Positions 7,586-18,023 of a stretch of 64,000 nt of DNA are shown one piece after another (within the stretch, counting starts at the first letter, position 1; every line of letters starts with the position of its first letter). This DNA is from Cryobacterium sp. GrIS_2_6 (lineage in GTDB: Bacteria; Actinomycetota; Actinomycetes; Actinomycetales; Microbacteriaceae), in contig NZ_JAXCHP010000001.1 of the NCBI RefSeq assembly GCF_035984545.1, positions 744,001 to 808,000 of the forward strand, read 5' to 3'. The notes under the pieces were generated by a model. That model ran no database searches. It saw only the letters and a list, made by a program, of their open reading frames with translations, and was not told the DNA's origin. Both the position numbers and the translations under genes were made by a program.

Positions 7586-9394
7586 GTGCGTTTCCTTTTT
7601 GCCATCGTGGCGCTCGTCCTAGCGGGTGTGATGATCGTGCTCGGCATTGCCCAGAGGACGGTTTTCCTCGAACCCGCGACGAGTAGCCTGAGCGCGACCA
7701 TTGCCGCCGACGCTCCGTATGCTGTGATCGATTCCAGTGCCCTGACGGAGCACCCGGGTGCTCAGACCGTCACCCTCTCCGGGTCCGACACCGTGTTCGC
7801 GGCATATGGCCGCACGGCGGATGTGAAGGCGTGGCTGGCCGGACACGACTACGTCAGCATCCACTCGACCGAGGAGAACGGGCCCGGCCTCGGAAGCGAC
7901 ACCGTCGTCGCAGACACCGAAGTTCCCGCAGGCACGGCGCCGGTCGCCGCAGCGACCGTGACGAACCCGGCCGGTTCAGACCTCTGGCTGGAGGAATTCA
8001 CCGGCACGAAGGAACTCACGGCGACAGTGAACCTGCCTGAAGGCATTTCGATGATCGTCGCCTCTGACGGCACCAACCCCGCGCCGTCGTCGGCGAGCAT
8101 CACCTGGCCCGTGGACAACTCGACCCCCTGGGCCGGTCCGCTGATCATGGGCGGGGCCATCCTCGCCCTGGTCGGGCTCATCCTGTACCTGTGGGCGCTC
8201 CTCCACCTGCGCAGGTCGCACGGCCCGCGCCGCAACCTGCCCAAAGGTCCACGGATGCCGCGACTTCCGCGCGCGCCCCGTCCCAAGTCCATCAAGGCGA
8301 GCGAGATCACCGGTCGACGGTCGATCGGGCGGTCCCTGATCGCCGTCGTTCCGATGCTTCTTGTGTCCGGACTCGTGCTCACCGGATGCTCTGCGGAATT
8401 CTGGCCGGGCAGCACCCCGACCGATGCGGCCTCCGTCAGCCCGACGCCTGACGCGAGCGGGGCGGCCGTCGTGACCAAGGACGTGCCTCCGGCCGCCGTG
8501 ACGGTGCCGCAGCTCGAGCGGATCATGACCAAGATCTCCGCGGTCGCAGCGGACGGCGACAAGAACCTGAGCGCAGATATTCTCGCGACCCGATTCACCG
8601 GTCCCGCCTTCGACCAGCGCCTCGCCAACTACAAGGTGCGGGCCATCGCCCCCGACTTCCCCGCACTCGCCACTCTCCCGGCCGGCCCGCTCACGCTCTC
8701 GCTTCCGCAACAGTCTGCGACCTGGCCCCGGGTCGTGATGACCGTCGTGCAGAACAAGGACACCCCGGATGTCGCGCCGACCGTCGTCGTGCTCCGCCAG
8801 GAGTCGGCACGGGCGAGCTACCTCGTCGAATACGCGGTGCAGCTCGAGCCCTCAGCGAAGATCCCGGACCTGGCCCCCGCCACGATCGGCGCACCTATCA
8901 TCGCCCCTGACTCGAAACTGATGCTCCTGCCGCCCGACCAGGTTGCGGCCGCATACGCGGACATCCTCAGCAATGGCGAGGCGAGCCCGTCGTTCGCCCT
9001 GTTCGATGCGACCGGGGACAGCTTCCGCACGCAGATCGACGCGAACAAGGCGGACAAGAAAGCCAAGCTGCCGACGACGGCGTCGATCGAATTCGGTGCC
9101 AAGGCGAGCACAGGCCCCACGATCGCCCTCGCGACGAACGACTCGGGTAGCATCGTCGCGGTGAGCCTCGAGGAGACGGAAACCGTCAAACCCGTTGACG
9201 CAGCTGCGACGGTCAGCCCCGGCGAGGGCGCGGTCGCGAGCAAGGCGCTCTCCGGCCTCACCGCCACCGCGAAGGGCTTCAAGAACACCTATGCCGACCA
9301 GCTTCTGTTCCACGTTCCCGCCGCCGGTTCGAGCGATAAAATTGTCCTCCTTGGCTTTGCCCAAGGACTGATCTCGTCTACGGAGCTTCCATGA
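7586..9394 (+). CDS. Membrane protein with internal lipobox-like segment
   Basis: Predicted 602-residue membrane protein of unknown function. Segment 1-25 is hydrophobic (FLFAIVALVLAGVMIVLGIA). Residues 26-183 look extracytoplasmic, 185-207 form a second membrane helix (GPLIMGGAILALVGLILYLW), and 208-248 are strongly basic. Residues 249-268 then form a third hydrophobic stretch ending in LVLTGC (Cys268, codon at 8387), which would be a good lipobox if it were at an N-terminus. The remaining 330 residues are Ala/Thr/Pro-rich and likely outside the membrane. Start GTG at 7586 has CAGGAGGG at 7573-7580. The stop overlaps the next start by 4 nt (ATGA), so the two are translationally coupled. Confidence 0.85.
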   Translation: MRFLFAIVALVLAGVMIVLGIAQRTVFLEPATSSLSATIAADAPYAVIDSSALTEHPGAQTVTLSGSDTVFAAYGRTADVKAWLAGHDYVSIHSTEENGPGLGSDTVVADTEVPAGTAPVAAATVTNPAGSDLWLEEFTGTKELTATVNLPEGISMIVASDGTNPAPSSASITWPVDNSTPWAGPLIMGGAILALVGLILYLWALLHLRRSHGPRRNLPKGPRMPRLPRAPRPKSIKASEITGRRSIGRSLIAVVPMLLVSGLVLTGCSAEFWPGSTPTDAASVSPTPDASGAAVVTKDVPPAAVTVPQLERIMTKISAVAADGDKNLSADILATRFTGPAFDQRLANYKVRAIAPDFPALATLPAGPLTLSLPQQSATWPRVVMTVVQNKDTPDVAPTVVVLRQESARASYLVEYAVQLEPSAKIPDLAPATIGAPIIAPDSKLMLLPPDQVAAAYADILSNGEASPSFALFDATGDSFRTQIDANKADKKAKLPTTASIEFGAKASTGPTIALATNDSGSIVAVSLEETETVKPVDAAATVSPGEGAVASKALSGLTATAKGFKNTYADQLLFHVPAAGSSDKIVLLGFAQGLISSTELP

Positions 9395-10365
9395 GCATTG
9401 TCCCCCCGTCCGCCGCCAGCATGCGCGGTGCCGTCGATCTGTCCTCCCTCCTGAACCGGCCGCCGGCACCGGCGGCCGGGGGAGCGGGCTCAACCGGAGC
9501 TCCCGGGCAGGCAGGTCAGGCCGGAGCCGTTCCGGTTCCGAGTCTCGTGTTCCAGGGAACGGACGCGAACTTCGGCGAGATCCTCAATCTGTCGGCGAAT
9601 GTTCCGGTCATCGTCGATCTGTGGTCGGCGCGCAGCGAGCAGAGCGCCGAGCTGACCCTCGTCCTCACCAGGCTGATCCTTGAGTTCGGCGGCCGGTTCG
9701 TGCTCGCCACGGTCGACGTGGACACCAACCCGCAGCTGGTCCAGGCCTTCCAGGCCCAGTCTATCCCGACCGTCGCCGCGGTCATCGGCGGCCAGCCCGT
9801 CGCGCTCTTCAACGGCGTGATCGCGGAGGATCAGGTCCGTGCGGTCCTCGAGCGGGTACTCGTGCTCGCGGCGGAGCACGGCGTCGTCGGGACGGCGGTC
9901 GCTCCGGAGGGAGCGGATGCGGCGACCCCGGTCGCCCCTCCGGAACCCGAACTCCCGCCGCACCACGTCGAGGCCTATGAGGCGATCGAACGGGGCGACT
10001 ACGCCGCCGCGAGCGCGATCTACAAGACGGCGCTCGCCAGGGATCCCCGGGACAACCTCTCCGTCGCCGGCCTCGCCCAGGTGGGGCTGCTCGCCCGGCT
10101 CCAGGGCAAGACGCTCGCGGAGATCCGGGCAGCGGCCGCGGCCGCGCCGGATGACCTCGAGGCGCAGCTCCTCGTCGCCGACCTCGATCTTTCCGGCGGG
10201 CACGTCGAGGATGCCTTCGACCGGCTCCTCACGCTCTTTCCCGCCCAGGACGCCGCGGCCAAGAACCGCATCCGCGAACGCATCCTCGACCTGTTCGAGG
10301 TCGTCGGCCAGGACGACCCCAGGGTCGCCCCCACGCGCAAGCGCCTGACCATGCTGCTCTACTAG
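9391..10365 (+). CDS. Thioredoxin-fold/TPR co-chaperone-like protein without active-site cysteines
   Basis: Predicted 324-residue protein of the YbbN/CnoX type. Residues 1-50 are Gly/Ala/Pro-rich. Residues 53-165 form a thioredoxin fold (VPVIVDLWSARSEQS, then FVLATVDVDTNPQLVQAFQAQSIPTV). Residues 195-324 form TPR-like helices (AYEAIERGDYAAASAIYKTALARDP). The usual WCGPC is WSARS (residues 78-82), so both redox cysteines are Ser and the protein cannot act as a thiol oxidoreductase by that site. E. coli CnoX uses this architecture as a holdase that works with GroEL; that role here is inference. Its ATG overlaps the upstream stop. Confidence 0.9.
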   Translation: MSIVPPSAASMRGAVDLSSLLNRPPAPAAGGAGSTGAPGQAGQAGAVPVPSLVFQGTDANFGEILNLSANVPVIVDLWSARSEQSAELTLVLTRLILEFGGRFVLATVDVDTNPQLVQAFQAQSIPTVAAVIGGQPVALFNGVIAEDQVRAVLERVLVLAAEHGVVGTAVAPEGADAATPVAPPEPELPPHHVEAYEAIERGDYAAASAIYKTALARDPRDNLSVAGLAQVGLLARLQGKTLAEIRAAAAAAPDDLEAQLLVADLDLSGGHVEDAFDRLLTLFPAQDAAAKNRIRERILDLFEVVGQDDPRVAPTRKRLTMLLY

Positions 10366-10378
10366 CGCTCATACCGTT

Positions 10379-10439
10379 CGCGAAAGCGGGTGAATCGTCG
10401 TTCCGGCCCAACCAGACCGACGATTCACCCGCTTTCGCG
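10379..10439. terminator. Perfect 22-bp inverted repeat, bidirectional terminator
   Basis: The left arm 10379-10400 and right arm 10418-10439 are exact reverse complements over 22 nt, with a 17-nt loop. The repeat lies between the stop codons of the convergent thioredoxin-like gene and glgB. The arms lack a clean T-run, but position and strength fit a shared terminator. Confidence 0.85.
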
Positions 10440-10440
10440 G

Positions 10441-12678
10441 TCAGCGGCGCAGGCGCAGCCAGACGCCGGCGAGGGCAGGGAGCGTGACGAGGGCGGATGC
10501 CGGTCGTCCGGTCCATGGTTCCTCTGTCGCCGTGACCTGGCCGAGGTTCCCCATCCCGGAACCGCCGAAATTCTGCCCGTCCGTGTTCAGGATCTCGTCC
10601 CACACGCCCGCGAACGGCAGCCCCACCCGGTAACCGGTGTGCGGCTGGCCGGCGAAGTTGAACACGCACGCGATCGGCGTGCCCGAGTCGTCCCAGCGGA
10701 GGAACGAGACGACGTTCTGCGCAGCGGCCCCTCCATCGAGCAACTCGAACCCGGCAGGGTCGGTATCGCGTTCCCAGAGCGCCGCGTTGCCCCGGTAGAC
10801 CCGGTTCAGCTCGCCGACGAGGGTGAACAGGCCGCGATGGGGGGACTGGTCGAGCAGCCACCAGTCGAGGCCACGCGATTCGCTCCATTCCTGGAGCTGG
10901 CCGAATTCCTGGCCCATGAACAGGAGCTGCTTGCCCGGGTGAGCCCACATGAAGGACAGGTACACCCGCACGTTCGCGAGCTTCTGCCAGTCGTCTCCCG
11001 GCATCCGGGTGACGAGGGAGCCCTTTCCGTGCACGACCTCATCATGGCTGATCGGCAGGAGGAAATTCTCGCTGAACGCGTAGACGAATGAGAAGGTGAT
11101 CTCGTTGTGGTGGTACGAGCGGTACATCGGGTCGATGCTCGTGTACTCGAGAGAGTCGTGCATCCAGCCCATGTTCCATTTGAAGCCGAAACCCAGTCCG
11201 CCGCGACTGGTCGGAGCCGTGACGCCGCCCCAGTTGGTGGATTCCTCGGCGATCATGACCGTGCCAGGGTTGCGCTTGTATGCCGTCGCGGTGACCTCCT
11301 GCAGGAGACTGATCGCCTCGAGGTTCTCGTTTCCGCCGTAGATGTTCGGCTCCCACTGGCCGTCCTCGCGGGAGTAGTCGAGGTACAGCATCGACGCGAC
11401 CGCGTCCACGCGGAGACCGTCGATGTGGAACTCCTCGAGCCAGTAGAGCGCGTTCGCGACGAGGAAGTTCCGCACCTGGGTCTGGCCGAAGTCGAAGACG
11501 TAGGTTCCCCAGTCCATCTGCTCGCCGCGGCGGGGATCCGCGTGCTCGTAGAGCGCCTGGCCGTCGAAACGGGCGAGGGCGAAGTCGTCTTTGGGGAAGT
11601 GCCCGGGCACCCAGTCCATGATCACGCCGATGCCGGACTGGTGCAGCCGGTCGATCAGGTAGCGCAGGTCGTCCGGGTGGCCGAACCTGCTGGTCGGGGC
11701 GTAGTAGCCGGTGACCTGGTAGCCCCACGACCCGCCGAAGGGATGCTCGGCGAGCGGCATGAACTCGACATGCGTATACGCGAGCTCGTGCAGGTAGTCG
11801 ATCAGCTGGTCGGCGAGGTCCCGGTAGCCGAGCCCGGGGCGCCAGGATCCGACGTGCATCTCGTAGATGCTCATCGGCCGTTTGTGGGCCTGGGTCCTGG
11901 CCCGCTCGGCGAGCCACTCCGCATCCGCCCACTGGTAGTGCGTCTCGCCGATGACCGATGCGGTCATGGGGGGCACCTCGGTGTACCTGGCCATCGGGTC
12001 GGCCTTGCGCACCCACTCGCCGGACTGGGCGAGAAGTTCGAATTTGTAGTTCGATCCGGGGTGCAAGCCGGGGACGAAGAGCTCCCAGACGCCCGTGCTG
12101 CCCATGTTGCGCATGGCGTGCAGGATGCCGCTCCAGGAGTTGAAATCACCGATCACTCGCACGGCCTGCGCGTGCGGAGCCCACACTGAGAACGACGTGC
12201 CGGCGACCAGACCGGCCGTTTCGTCGGTCGGGAGAGGAGCCACGGTTGCACCGGAATGATAGTGGGCTCCGAGCACGTCCCAGAGTCGCTCGTGCCTGCC
12301 CTCGCCGATGAGGTGCAGGTCGAGTTCGCCGAGTGTCGGCAGGAAGCGGTACGGGTCGTCGACGATCCAGGTGGGGGCGTCGGGATACCGGGCCTCGAGC
12401 TCGTATGCCTGGAGGCCGACGGTGCTCACGCCCTGCCAGACTCCGTAGCCGATGTGCACGAGCTCGATGTGGGCGCCGGACTCGAGGATCGCGAAGACCT
12501 CGCTCGCGAGCGGACGCAGCGCACGGATGACGGTGAGCGGGTCCGCGATCGTCGTCCCGCCGATCAGGTGCTGCCCGAGGATCTCGTGGGGGTTGTAGTG
12601 GCGTGCCTCGGCGATCGCCTGCAGGATGCCCGGGGGAACCACGGGCACGGTGGCGGGGCGGGGGGTCGTCGGCGTCAT
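10441..12678 (-). CDS. glgB: 1,4-alpha-glucan branching enzyme
   Basis: GH13 glycogen branching enzyme, 745 residues, full length. It cuts alpha-1,4 chains and re-attaches them by alpha-1,6 links. An N-terminal CBM48 region ([21 protein letters not shown]) precedes the barrel. The barrel shows [32 protein letters not shown] with the nucleophile Asp, MIAEEST with the acid Glu, and [15 protein letters not shown] with the His-Asp pair. The C-terminal beta domain follows. Its ATG overlaps the glgE stop by 4 nt, so glgE and glgB form one translationally coupled unit, fitting a GlgE-GlgB pathway in which linear glucan is built and then branched. Confidence 0.97.
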   Translation of the reverse strand: MTPTTPRPATVPVVPPGILQAIAEARHYNPHEILGQHLIGGTTIADPLTVIRALRPLASEVFAILESGAHIELVHIGYGVWQGVSTVGLQAYELEARYPDAPTWIVDDPYRFLPTLGELDLHLIGEGRHERLWDVLGAHYHSGATVAPLPTDETAGLVAGTSFSVWAPHAQAVRVIGDFNSWSGILHAMRNMGSTGVWELFVPGLHPGSNYKFELLAQSGEWVRKADPMARYTEVPPMTASVIGETHYQWADAEWLAERARTQAHKRPMSIYEMHVGSWRPGLGYRDLADQLIDYLHELAYTHVEFMPLAEHPFGGSWGYQVTGYYAPTSRFGHPDDLRYLIDRLHQSGIGVIMDWVPGHFPKDDFALARFDGQALYEHADPRRGEQMDWGTYVFDFGQTQVRNFLVANALYWLEEFHIDGLRVDAVASMLYLDYSREDGQWEPNIYGGNENLEAISLLQEVTATAYKRNPGTVMIAEESTNWGGVTAPTSRGGLGFGFKWNMGWMHDSLEYTSIDPMYRSYHHNEITFSFVYAFSENFLLPISHDEVVHGKGSLVTRMPGDDWQKLANVRVYLSFMWAHPGKQLLFMGQEFGQLQEWSESRGLDWWLLDQSPHRGLFTLVGELNRVYRGNAALWERDTDPAGFELLDGGAAAQNVVSFLRWDDSGTPIACVFNFAGQPHTGYRVGLPFAGVWDEILNTDGQNFGGSGMGNLGQVTATEEPWTGRPASALVTLPALAGVWLRLRR

Positions 12679-14780
12679 CGTACTGCTCCTCTGACGTGCA
12701 GGATGTGTACCGGTTCGGTAGCGGCATCCAGTCGCACGAAGTTGTCTGCTGTCCAGGTCCAGATGGCACCGGTGATCAGTTCCTCGACCTCGAAGACCGT
12801 GCCGGGCTCGAGCCCGAAACGGGTCACGTCGAGGCGAACCATGGTCTCGCGCACCGAATGCGGGTCGACATTCACGACGACGATGATCGCGTCGCTTGTC
12901 CCGGTGCCGGTGTGTGCGGCGTCGAGGTATTTGCTGTACACGAGTACGGCGCCGTCGTCACTCGTGTGCAGGTCGAGGTTCCGCAGCTGGCCGAGTGCGG
13001 GATGGGCGCGGCGGATGGCATTGAGCAACGACACGTACGGAGCGAGGGACTCGCCCGCCGCTTCCGCCGCCGCGAAATCGCGCGGGCGATACTCGTACTT
13101 CTCATTGTCGATGTTCTCCTCGGCGCCCGGGCGCGGCACGCTTTCGAAGAGCTCGAAACCGGCGTACATACCCCAGGTCGGGGCGGCCGTCGCTGCGAGG
13201 GCCGCCCGGATCTTGAAGGCGGCGTGGCCGCCGACCTGGAGGAACTCGGAGAGGATGTCCGGGGTGTTCACGAAGAGGTTCGGGCGGTAGAAGTCCGCCG
13301 TCGTCGTAGCGAGGCCGTGGAAGAACTCCTCGAGCTCGGTCTTCGTGTTGCGCCAGGTGAAATAGCTGTACGACTGCTGGAATCCGACCTTGCCGAGCGC
13401 CTGCATGAGCGCAGGGCGGGTGAACGCCTCTGCGAGGAAGATCACGTCGGGGTTCTCTTCGGTGACCCGGTTGATCAGCCACTCCCAGAAATCGAGGGGC
13501 TTGGTGTGCGGGTTGTCGACGCGGAAGATCCGCACGCCGAGGCTCATCCAGTACCGCACGATCCGCAGCACCTCGGCACGGATGCCGGCCGGATCGTTGT
13601 CGAAATTGATCGGGTAGATGTCCTGGTACTTCTTGGGCGGGTTCTCGGCGTAGGCGATGCTGCCGTCCGGGAGGGTGGTGAACCATTCAGGGTGCTCGGT
13701 CACCCAGGGGTGGTCCGGCGAGGCCTGCAGTGCGAGGTCGAGGGCGACCTCGAGGTTGTTCTCCCCTGCAGCGGCGAGGAAGTGCCGGAAGTCGTCGACA
13801 GTGCCGAGGTCCGGGTGGATGGCGTCGTGGCCGCCGTCTTCCGATCCGATCGCCCAGGGCGAGCCGGGATCGTTCGGCCCAGCGTTGAGGGTGTTGTTCG
13901 GGCCCTTGCGGTATGAACGGCCGATCGGGTGGATCGGCGGCAAGTAGAGCACATCGAAGCCCATCGCGGCGACACCGGGGAGGCGGTCCTCTGCGGTGCG
14001 GAAGGTTCCACTCTGCCAGGAGTGGTCCGCGCGCTGCACGGCGCCCTCTGAGCGGGGGAAGAACTCGTACCAAGAGCCGACGCCGGCCCGGGTGCGCTCC
14101 ACCCGTACGGCGCGCTGTGCCGACGTCGACGACAGTCCGGCGAGTGGGCGTGCGGTGATGAAGGCGTTGAGCGAGGGGGTGTCCAGCAGGGCGAGGCGAT
14201 CGTCGACCGAGATGCCCGGGTTCACGAGGTCCGCTGCGGCGTGGGCGAAAACGCGACGCTCGGCGGCCGGACGGCGTTTGTCCGTTCCGGCCGCGGCGAG
14301 GAGTACGGAACCCTCGAGGAAAGTCAGCTCGATGTCGATCCCGGCGGGGACCTTGATCTCGGCGGTGTGGCGCCACGTGGCCCACCCATCGGCCCAGGCG
14401 CGCACCCGGTACTGCCAGATGCCCTGCCTTCCGAGTGTGACGAGGGCTGTCCACCTGTCGGTGCCCGGGGCCCCCGGGTGCATCGGATGCTCGGACCGGT
14501 TCCCCTCGGGATCCGTCAGGAGCAGGGTGACCCCGATCAGGTCGTGACCCTCACGGAATGCCGTGGCCGCGAAGGGCACGGCCTCCCCGACGAAGGCCTG
14601 CGCCGGCCACCGGTTGTCGGCCAGCTGGGGTGCGAGGTCCAGGATCGGAATACGGGTGATGCGCGTCGGTTCCTCTTTGCCTCGCCTGCCTTGACCCGCA
14701 GGGGGAGCCAGGTCCGTGTCGGCGTCGGCGTCTGCCACGGATTCGGGAACAACATTTGCACGTTTAGCTGTCTTTGCCAC
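12675..14780 (-). CDS. glgE: Alpha-1,4-glucan:maltose-1-phosphate maltosyltransferase
   Basis: GH13 subfamily enzyme of 701 residues that extends alpha-1,4-glucan with maltose from maltose-1-phosphate. Family features are clear: the N-terminal beta domain, [37 protein letters not shown], the nucleophile Asp422 in [15 protein letters not shown], and acid/base Glu451 in [10 protein letters not shown]. Residues 1-40 are a variable hydrophilic leader ([17 protein letters not shown]). The start is GTG at 14780; TACGGT lies 6 nt upstream, which suggests a leaderless transcript. In the known pathway maltose-1-phosphate comes from trehalose through TreS and maltokinase; neither gene is in this window. 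Confidence 0.96.
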   Translation of the reverse strand: MAKTAKRANVVPESVADADADTDLAPPAGQGRRGKEEPTRITRIPILDLAPQLADNRWPAQAFVGEAVPFAATAFREGHDLIGVTLLLTDPEGNRSEHPMHPGAPGTDRWTALVTLGRQGIWQYRVRAWADGWATWRHTAEIKVPAGIDIELTFLEGSVLLAAAGTDKRRPAAERRVFAHAAADLVNPGISVDDRLALLDTPSLNAFITARPLAGLSSTSAQRAVRVERTRAGVGSWYEFFPRSEGAVQRADHSWQSGTFRTAEDRLPGVAAMGFDVLYLPPIHPIGRSYRKGPNNTLNAGPNDPGSPWAIGSEDGGHDAIHPDLGTVDDFRHFLAAAGENNLEVALDLALQASPDHPWVTEHPEWFTTLPDGSIAYAENPPKKYQDIYPINFDNDPAGIRAEVLRIVRYWMSLGVRIFRVDNPHTKPLDFWEWLINRVTEENPDVIFLAEAFTRPALMQALGKVGFQQSYSYFTWRNTKTELEEFFHGLATTTADFYRPNLFVNTPDILSEFLQVGGHAAFKIRAALAATAAPTWGMYAGFELFESVPRPGAEENIDNEKYEYRPRDFAAAEAAGESLAPYVSLLNAIRRAHPALGQLRNLDLHTSDDGAVLVYSKYLDAAHTGTGTSDAIIVVVNVDPHSVRETMVRLDVTRFGLEPGTVFEVEELITGAIWTWTADNFVRLDAATEPVHILHVRGAVR

Positions 14781-14786
14781 AAGATG

Positions 14787-14792
14787 ACCGTA
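14787..14792 (-). promoter_or_regulatory. Candidate -10 box of glgE
   Basis: On the minus strand TACGGT ends 6 nt before the glgE GTG. It is paired head-to-head with the glgP box at 14848, so both divergent glucan promoters fit in the 79-bp spacer. Confidence 0.5.
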
Positions 14793-14847
14793 GCGCGAAT
14801 TGTGCGGTTTCCGGGGGAGGAACGGGACAGAGGCCTGCCAGCGCCTC

Positions 14848-14853
14848 TAGGCT
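14848..14853 (+). promoter_or_regulatory. Candidate -10 box of glgP
   Basis: TAGGCT lies 6 nt before the glgP GTG. GGGACA at 14824 is a plausible -35 with 18-bp spacing. The expected RNA start coincides with the start codon, and no ribosome binding site is seen. Confidence 0.55.
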
Positions 14854-14859
14854 GGGACG

Positions 14860-17448
14860 GTGAAGGCGATCCGTAAATTTACAGTCCGCACCGTCGTGCC
14901 CGAGGCTCTAGCAGCCCTCGATGAGCTTGCCGGTAACCTGCGCTGGTCCTGGCACGAGCCGACCCGCCAACTCTTCGAACACATCTCACCCGAGTTGTGG
15001 CGCGAGATCGGCACTGATCCCGTTGCCCTGCTCGGCGCCGTCGATCCGGCCCGGCTCGTGGCGCTCGCCGCGGACCACGAATACGTCTCCTGGGTCAACT
15101 CGATCAGGGACGGGCTGCGTTCCTATCTGCAGGAACCGCGCTGGTACCAGGGCCTCGAGGGCGACAAGCCGGCGTCGATCGCCTACTTCTCCCCGGAGTT
15201 CGGCATCGCCGCTGCGCTCCCGCAGTACTCCGGCGGCCTCGGGATCCTCGCGGGTGACCACCTGAAGAGCGCCTCAGACCTGGGCGTCCCTCTTATCGGC
15301 GTCGGCCTGTTCTACCGGGCAGGCTACTTCAGCCAGGCGATCTCTCCGGACGGCTGGCAGATCGAGAGCTACCCCCTGCTCGATCCCGACGGGCTGCCCC
15401 TGTCTGTGCTGCGCCGTGCCGACGGCTCCGCCGTGCAGGTCTCGCTCGCCCTCCCCGACAACCGTACCCTGCACGCCCGGGTCTGGCAGGCGAACGTCGG
15501 CCGCATCCGCCTGCTCATGCTCGATACGGACATCCCCGAGAACGCGGACGACCTGCGCCTTGTCACGGACCGACTTTACGGCGGCGGCGGCGAGCACCGG
15601 CTGCTGCAGGAACTGCTCCTCGGCATCGGCGGCGCCCGCGCCGTCAAGGTCTGGAGTGCCCTCAACAACCGGCCGGAACCCGAGGTATTCCACACCAACG
15701 AAGGCCATGCCGGCTTCCTCGGCCTCGAACGCATCTCGAGCCTGATCGGTGACGGACTGAGTTTCGCCGAGGCCCTTCAGGTCGCGCGGGCGGGAACGGT
15801 GTTCACTACCCACACACCCGTGGCCGCGGGAATCGACCGGTTCGAGCGCAGCCTCGTGCAGCGGTACTTCGAGACCGACCTCCTCCCCGGTGTCGGCGTC
15901 GACGAGCTCCTCGCTCTCGGCGCGGAGAACTATCCGGGCGGGTCTCCCGACGTCTTCAACATGGCGCTGATGGGCCTGCGGCTCGGCCAGCGCGCCAACG
16001 GCGTCTCCAAGCTGCACGGCGAGGTCAGCCGACGGATGTTCAAGGGACTCTGGCCGGGCTTCGACGCCGAGGACGTTCCGATCGATTCGATCACCAACGG
16101 TGTGCATGCCCCGACCTGGACGGACCCTTCGCTGCTTCACCTCGCCGAGGACCGCCTGGGTACGAGCGATACCTCTGAGGCCGACTGGGCGTCGCCCGCG
16201 ATCACCGACGACGACCTCTGGGCCGTGCGTGGCACGATGCGCCTGCAGTTCGTAGAGGACGCCCGCCGGCGCATCGCCGCGGCCTGGCTCGTGCAGAACC
16301 CGGGCGGCATTGTGCCGGGCTGGATCGGCCAGGTCTTCGACCCGAAGGTGCTCACGATCGGGTTCGCCCGCCGGGTACCGACGTACAAGCGGCTGACCCT
16401 GATGCTGCACGACCCCGAGCGGCTCCGTGCCCTGTTGCTGCACCCGGAGCACCCGATCCAGATCGTGATCGCCGGCAAGTCGCACCCCGCCGACGAAGAG
16501 GGCAAGCGCCTCATCCAGAAGGTCGTGCAGTTCGCGGCCGACCCGGAGCTGCGCACCCGCATCGCGTTCCTGCCCGATTACAACATCGGCATGGCCCAGC
16601 TGATGTACCCCGGCACGGATGTCTGGCTGAACAATCCGCTGCGTCCCCTGGAGGCCTGTGGCACCTCGGGAATGAAGGCGGCACTCAACGGAGCGCTGAA
16701 CCTCTCGATCCTCGACGGCTGGTGGCCTGAGTACTACGACGGCAAGAATGGCTGGGCTATCCCGTCGGCTGATGCCGCTGGCGACTCCGCCGAGAGGGAC
16801 CGGATCGAAGCCGACGCGCTCTACGAGCTCATCGAACACCATGTCGCTCCCCGCTTCTACGACCGCAACAGCGACGGTGTTCCCGAACGCTGGGTCGCCT
16901 CCATCCGGCACACCCTCGCCACCCTTTCCCCGGAACTCAACGCCGGCCGGATGGTGCGCCAGTACGTGCAGAAGCTCTACCGTCCTGCCGGGGCCGCCGA
17001 GGCGCGCCTGTCCGCGAACAACTACCGCGCTGCGCGCGAACTCGCCGTGTGGAAGGGGCGCATCGTCGCCAAGTGGCCGGGCGTCTCCGTCGCCCACGTC
17101 GAATCCGGCGGGGTCGCCGCCGTTCCCAAGGTCGGCGACGAACTGCACCTGCGTGCCCATGTGCAGCTCAACGGACTCGACCCCGCAGATGTGACCGTCG
17201 AGGTCGTCTACGGGAAGAGCCTGGCCAACGATGAGCTGAGCGGCGTGCACACCCTTGCGCTCGAGGCGGTCGTCGACCCGGATACCGCGGACGTCTCCGA
17301 CACGCCCGAGCAGGGCGGTGCGACCCTCTTCACGGGGACGGTCGCGCTCGACCGAGGCGGCGCGTTCGGGTACACGGTGCGCGTCGTCCCGAAGAACGAC
17401 CTGCTGGTGAGCTCGGCCGAGATGGGCCTGATCGCCGTAGCCGGCTAG
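14860..17448 (+). CDS. glgP: Alpha-glucan (glycogen) phosphorylase
   Basis: PLP-dependent alpha-glucan phosphorylase, 862 residues, releasing glucose-1-phosphate from glucan ends. It is of the actinobacterial type with an N-terminal DUF3417 region (ALDELAGNLRWSWHEPTRQLFEHI). Catalytic parts are present: PQYSGGLGILAGDHLKSASDLG, VFTTHTPVAAGIDRF, FARRVPTYKRLTLML, and the cofactor site EACGTSGMKAALNGALNLS with the Schiff-base lysine in GMK. It is transcribed divergently from glgE, so synthesis and breakdown genes share one intergenic region. Start GTG at 14860. Its TAG stop overlaps the ybaK stop on the other strand at CTAG. Confidence 0.95.
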   Translation: MKAIRKFTVRTVVPEALAALDELAGNLRWSWHEPTRQLFEHISPELWREIGTDPVALLGAVDPARLVALAADHEYVSWVNSIRDGLRSYLQEPRWYQGLEGDKPASIAYFSPEFGIAAALPQYSGGLGILAGDHLKSASDLGVPLIGVGLFYRAGYFSQAISPDGWQIESYPLLDPDGLPLSVLRRADGSAVQVSLALPDNRTLHARVWQANVGRIRLLMLDTDIPENADDLRLVTDRLYGGGGEHRLLQELLLGIGGARAVKVWSALNNRPEPEVFHTNEGHAGFLGLERISSLIGDGLSFAEALQVARAGTVFTTHTPVAAGIDRFERSLVQRYFETDLLPGVGVDELLALGAENYPGGSPDVFNMALMGLRLGQRANGVSKLHGEVSRRMFKGLWPGFDAEDVPIDSITNGVHAPTWTDPSLLHLAEDRLGTSDTSEADWASPAITDDDLWAVRGTMRLQFVEDARRRIAAAWLVQNPGGIVPGWIGQVFDPKVLTIGFARRVPTYKRLTLMLHDPERLRALLLHPEHPIQIVIAGKSHPADEEGKRLIQKVVQFAADPELRTRIAFLPDYNIGMAQLMYPGTDVWLNNPLRPLEACGTSGMKAALNGALNLSILDGWWPEYYDGKNGWAIPSADAAGDSAERDRIEADALYELIEHHVAPRFYDRNSDGVPERWVASIRHTLATLSPELNAGRMVRQYVQKLYRPAGAAEARLSANNYRAARELAVWKGRIVAKWPGVSVAHVESGGVAAVPKVGDELHLRAHVQLNGLDPADVTVEVVYGKSLANDELSGVHTLALEAVVDPDTADVSDTPEQGGATLFTGTVALDRGGAFGYTVRVVPKNDLLVSSAEMGLIAVAG

Positions 17449-17936
17449 CGCGCGATGGGGGCGGTGAGGGCGTCGGTGGCGGCGAGGAGGTCCGCCGGCG
17501 CCAGCTCGATGTCGAACCCGCGACGCCCGCCGGACACGAACACGGTGTCGTACAGCAGGGCGGTCTCGTCGACTACGGTCGCGAGCCGGGTCTTCTGCCC
17601 GACCGGGCTGATGCCGCCGAGCACGTAGCCGGTCTTCCGCTCGGCGAGTTTCGGGTCGGCCATCACGGCCTTCTTGGCGCCGGCCGCGTGTGCCAGGGCC
17701 TTGAGGTCGAGCTGGCCGGCGACCGGCACGACGGCGACGACGAGCGTGCCATCGGCATCCGCCAGCAGGGTCTTGAACACCCTGGCCGGGTCAAGCCCGA
17801 GTTTGGCAGCGGCCTCGAGGCCGTACCCCGTCGCCGACGGGTCGTGGTCATAGGCGTGCGGCGTGAAACGGATGCCCGCGTGTGTGAGCGCGACCGTCGC
17901 GGGAGTCCCACCGGCGCCGTCGTGCTTCTTCACCAC
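17445..17936 (-). CDS. ybaK: YbaK-type Cys-tRNA(Pro) deacylase
   Basis: Small cytosolic editing enzyme, 163 residues from the chosen start, that removes cysteine wrongly loaded on tRNA-Pro. Family signatures: FTPHAYDHDPSATGYGLEAAAKLGLDP, VFKTLLAD, LVVAVVPVAGQLDLKALA, then KTGYVLGGISPVGQK. The YDHD and GGISP blocks match E. coli YbaK closely. Start: two adjacent GTG codons lie at 17936 and 17933. A longer open frame starts with ATG at 17984, but the YbaK homology begins after the GTG codons. It sits between glgP and glgX without an evident link to glucan metabolism. Confidence 0.92.
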   Translation of the reverse strand: MVKKHDGAGGTPATVALTHAGIRFTPHAYDHDPSATGYGLEAAAKLGLDPARVFKTLLADADGTLVVAVVPVAGQLDLKALAHAAGAKKAVMADPKLAERKTGYVLGGISPVGQKTRLATVVDETALLYDTVFVSGGRRGFDIELAPADLLAATDALTAPIAR

Positions 17937-18023
17937 TGCAATTTCTTCAACACTGCGGATTCTCCACGACAGCGACGCCTCCACGTTTCCGCACCGATCC
18001 GACTCCTCTGCGACCGGGCCGGA

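Noticed and set aside
15274..17250. 658-residue minus-strand frame inside glgP
   Set aside because: It is a shadow of glgP, a clear full-length phosphorylase. High GC leaves antisense frames open.
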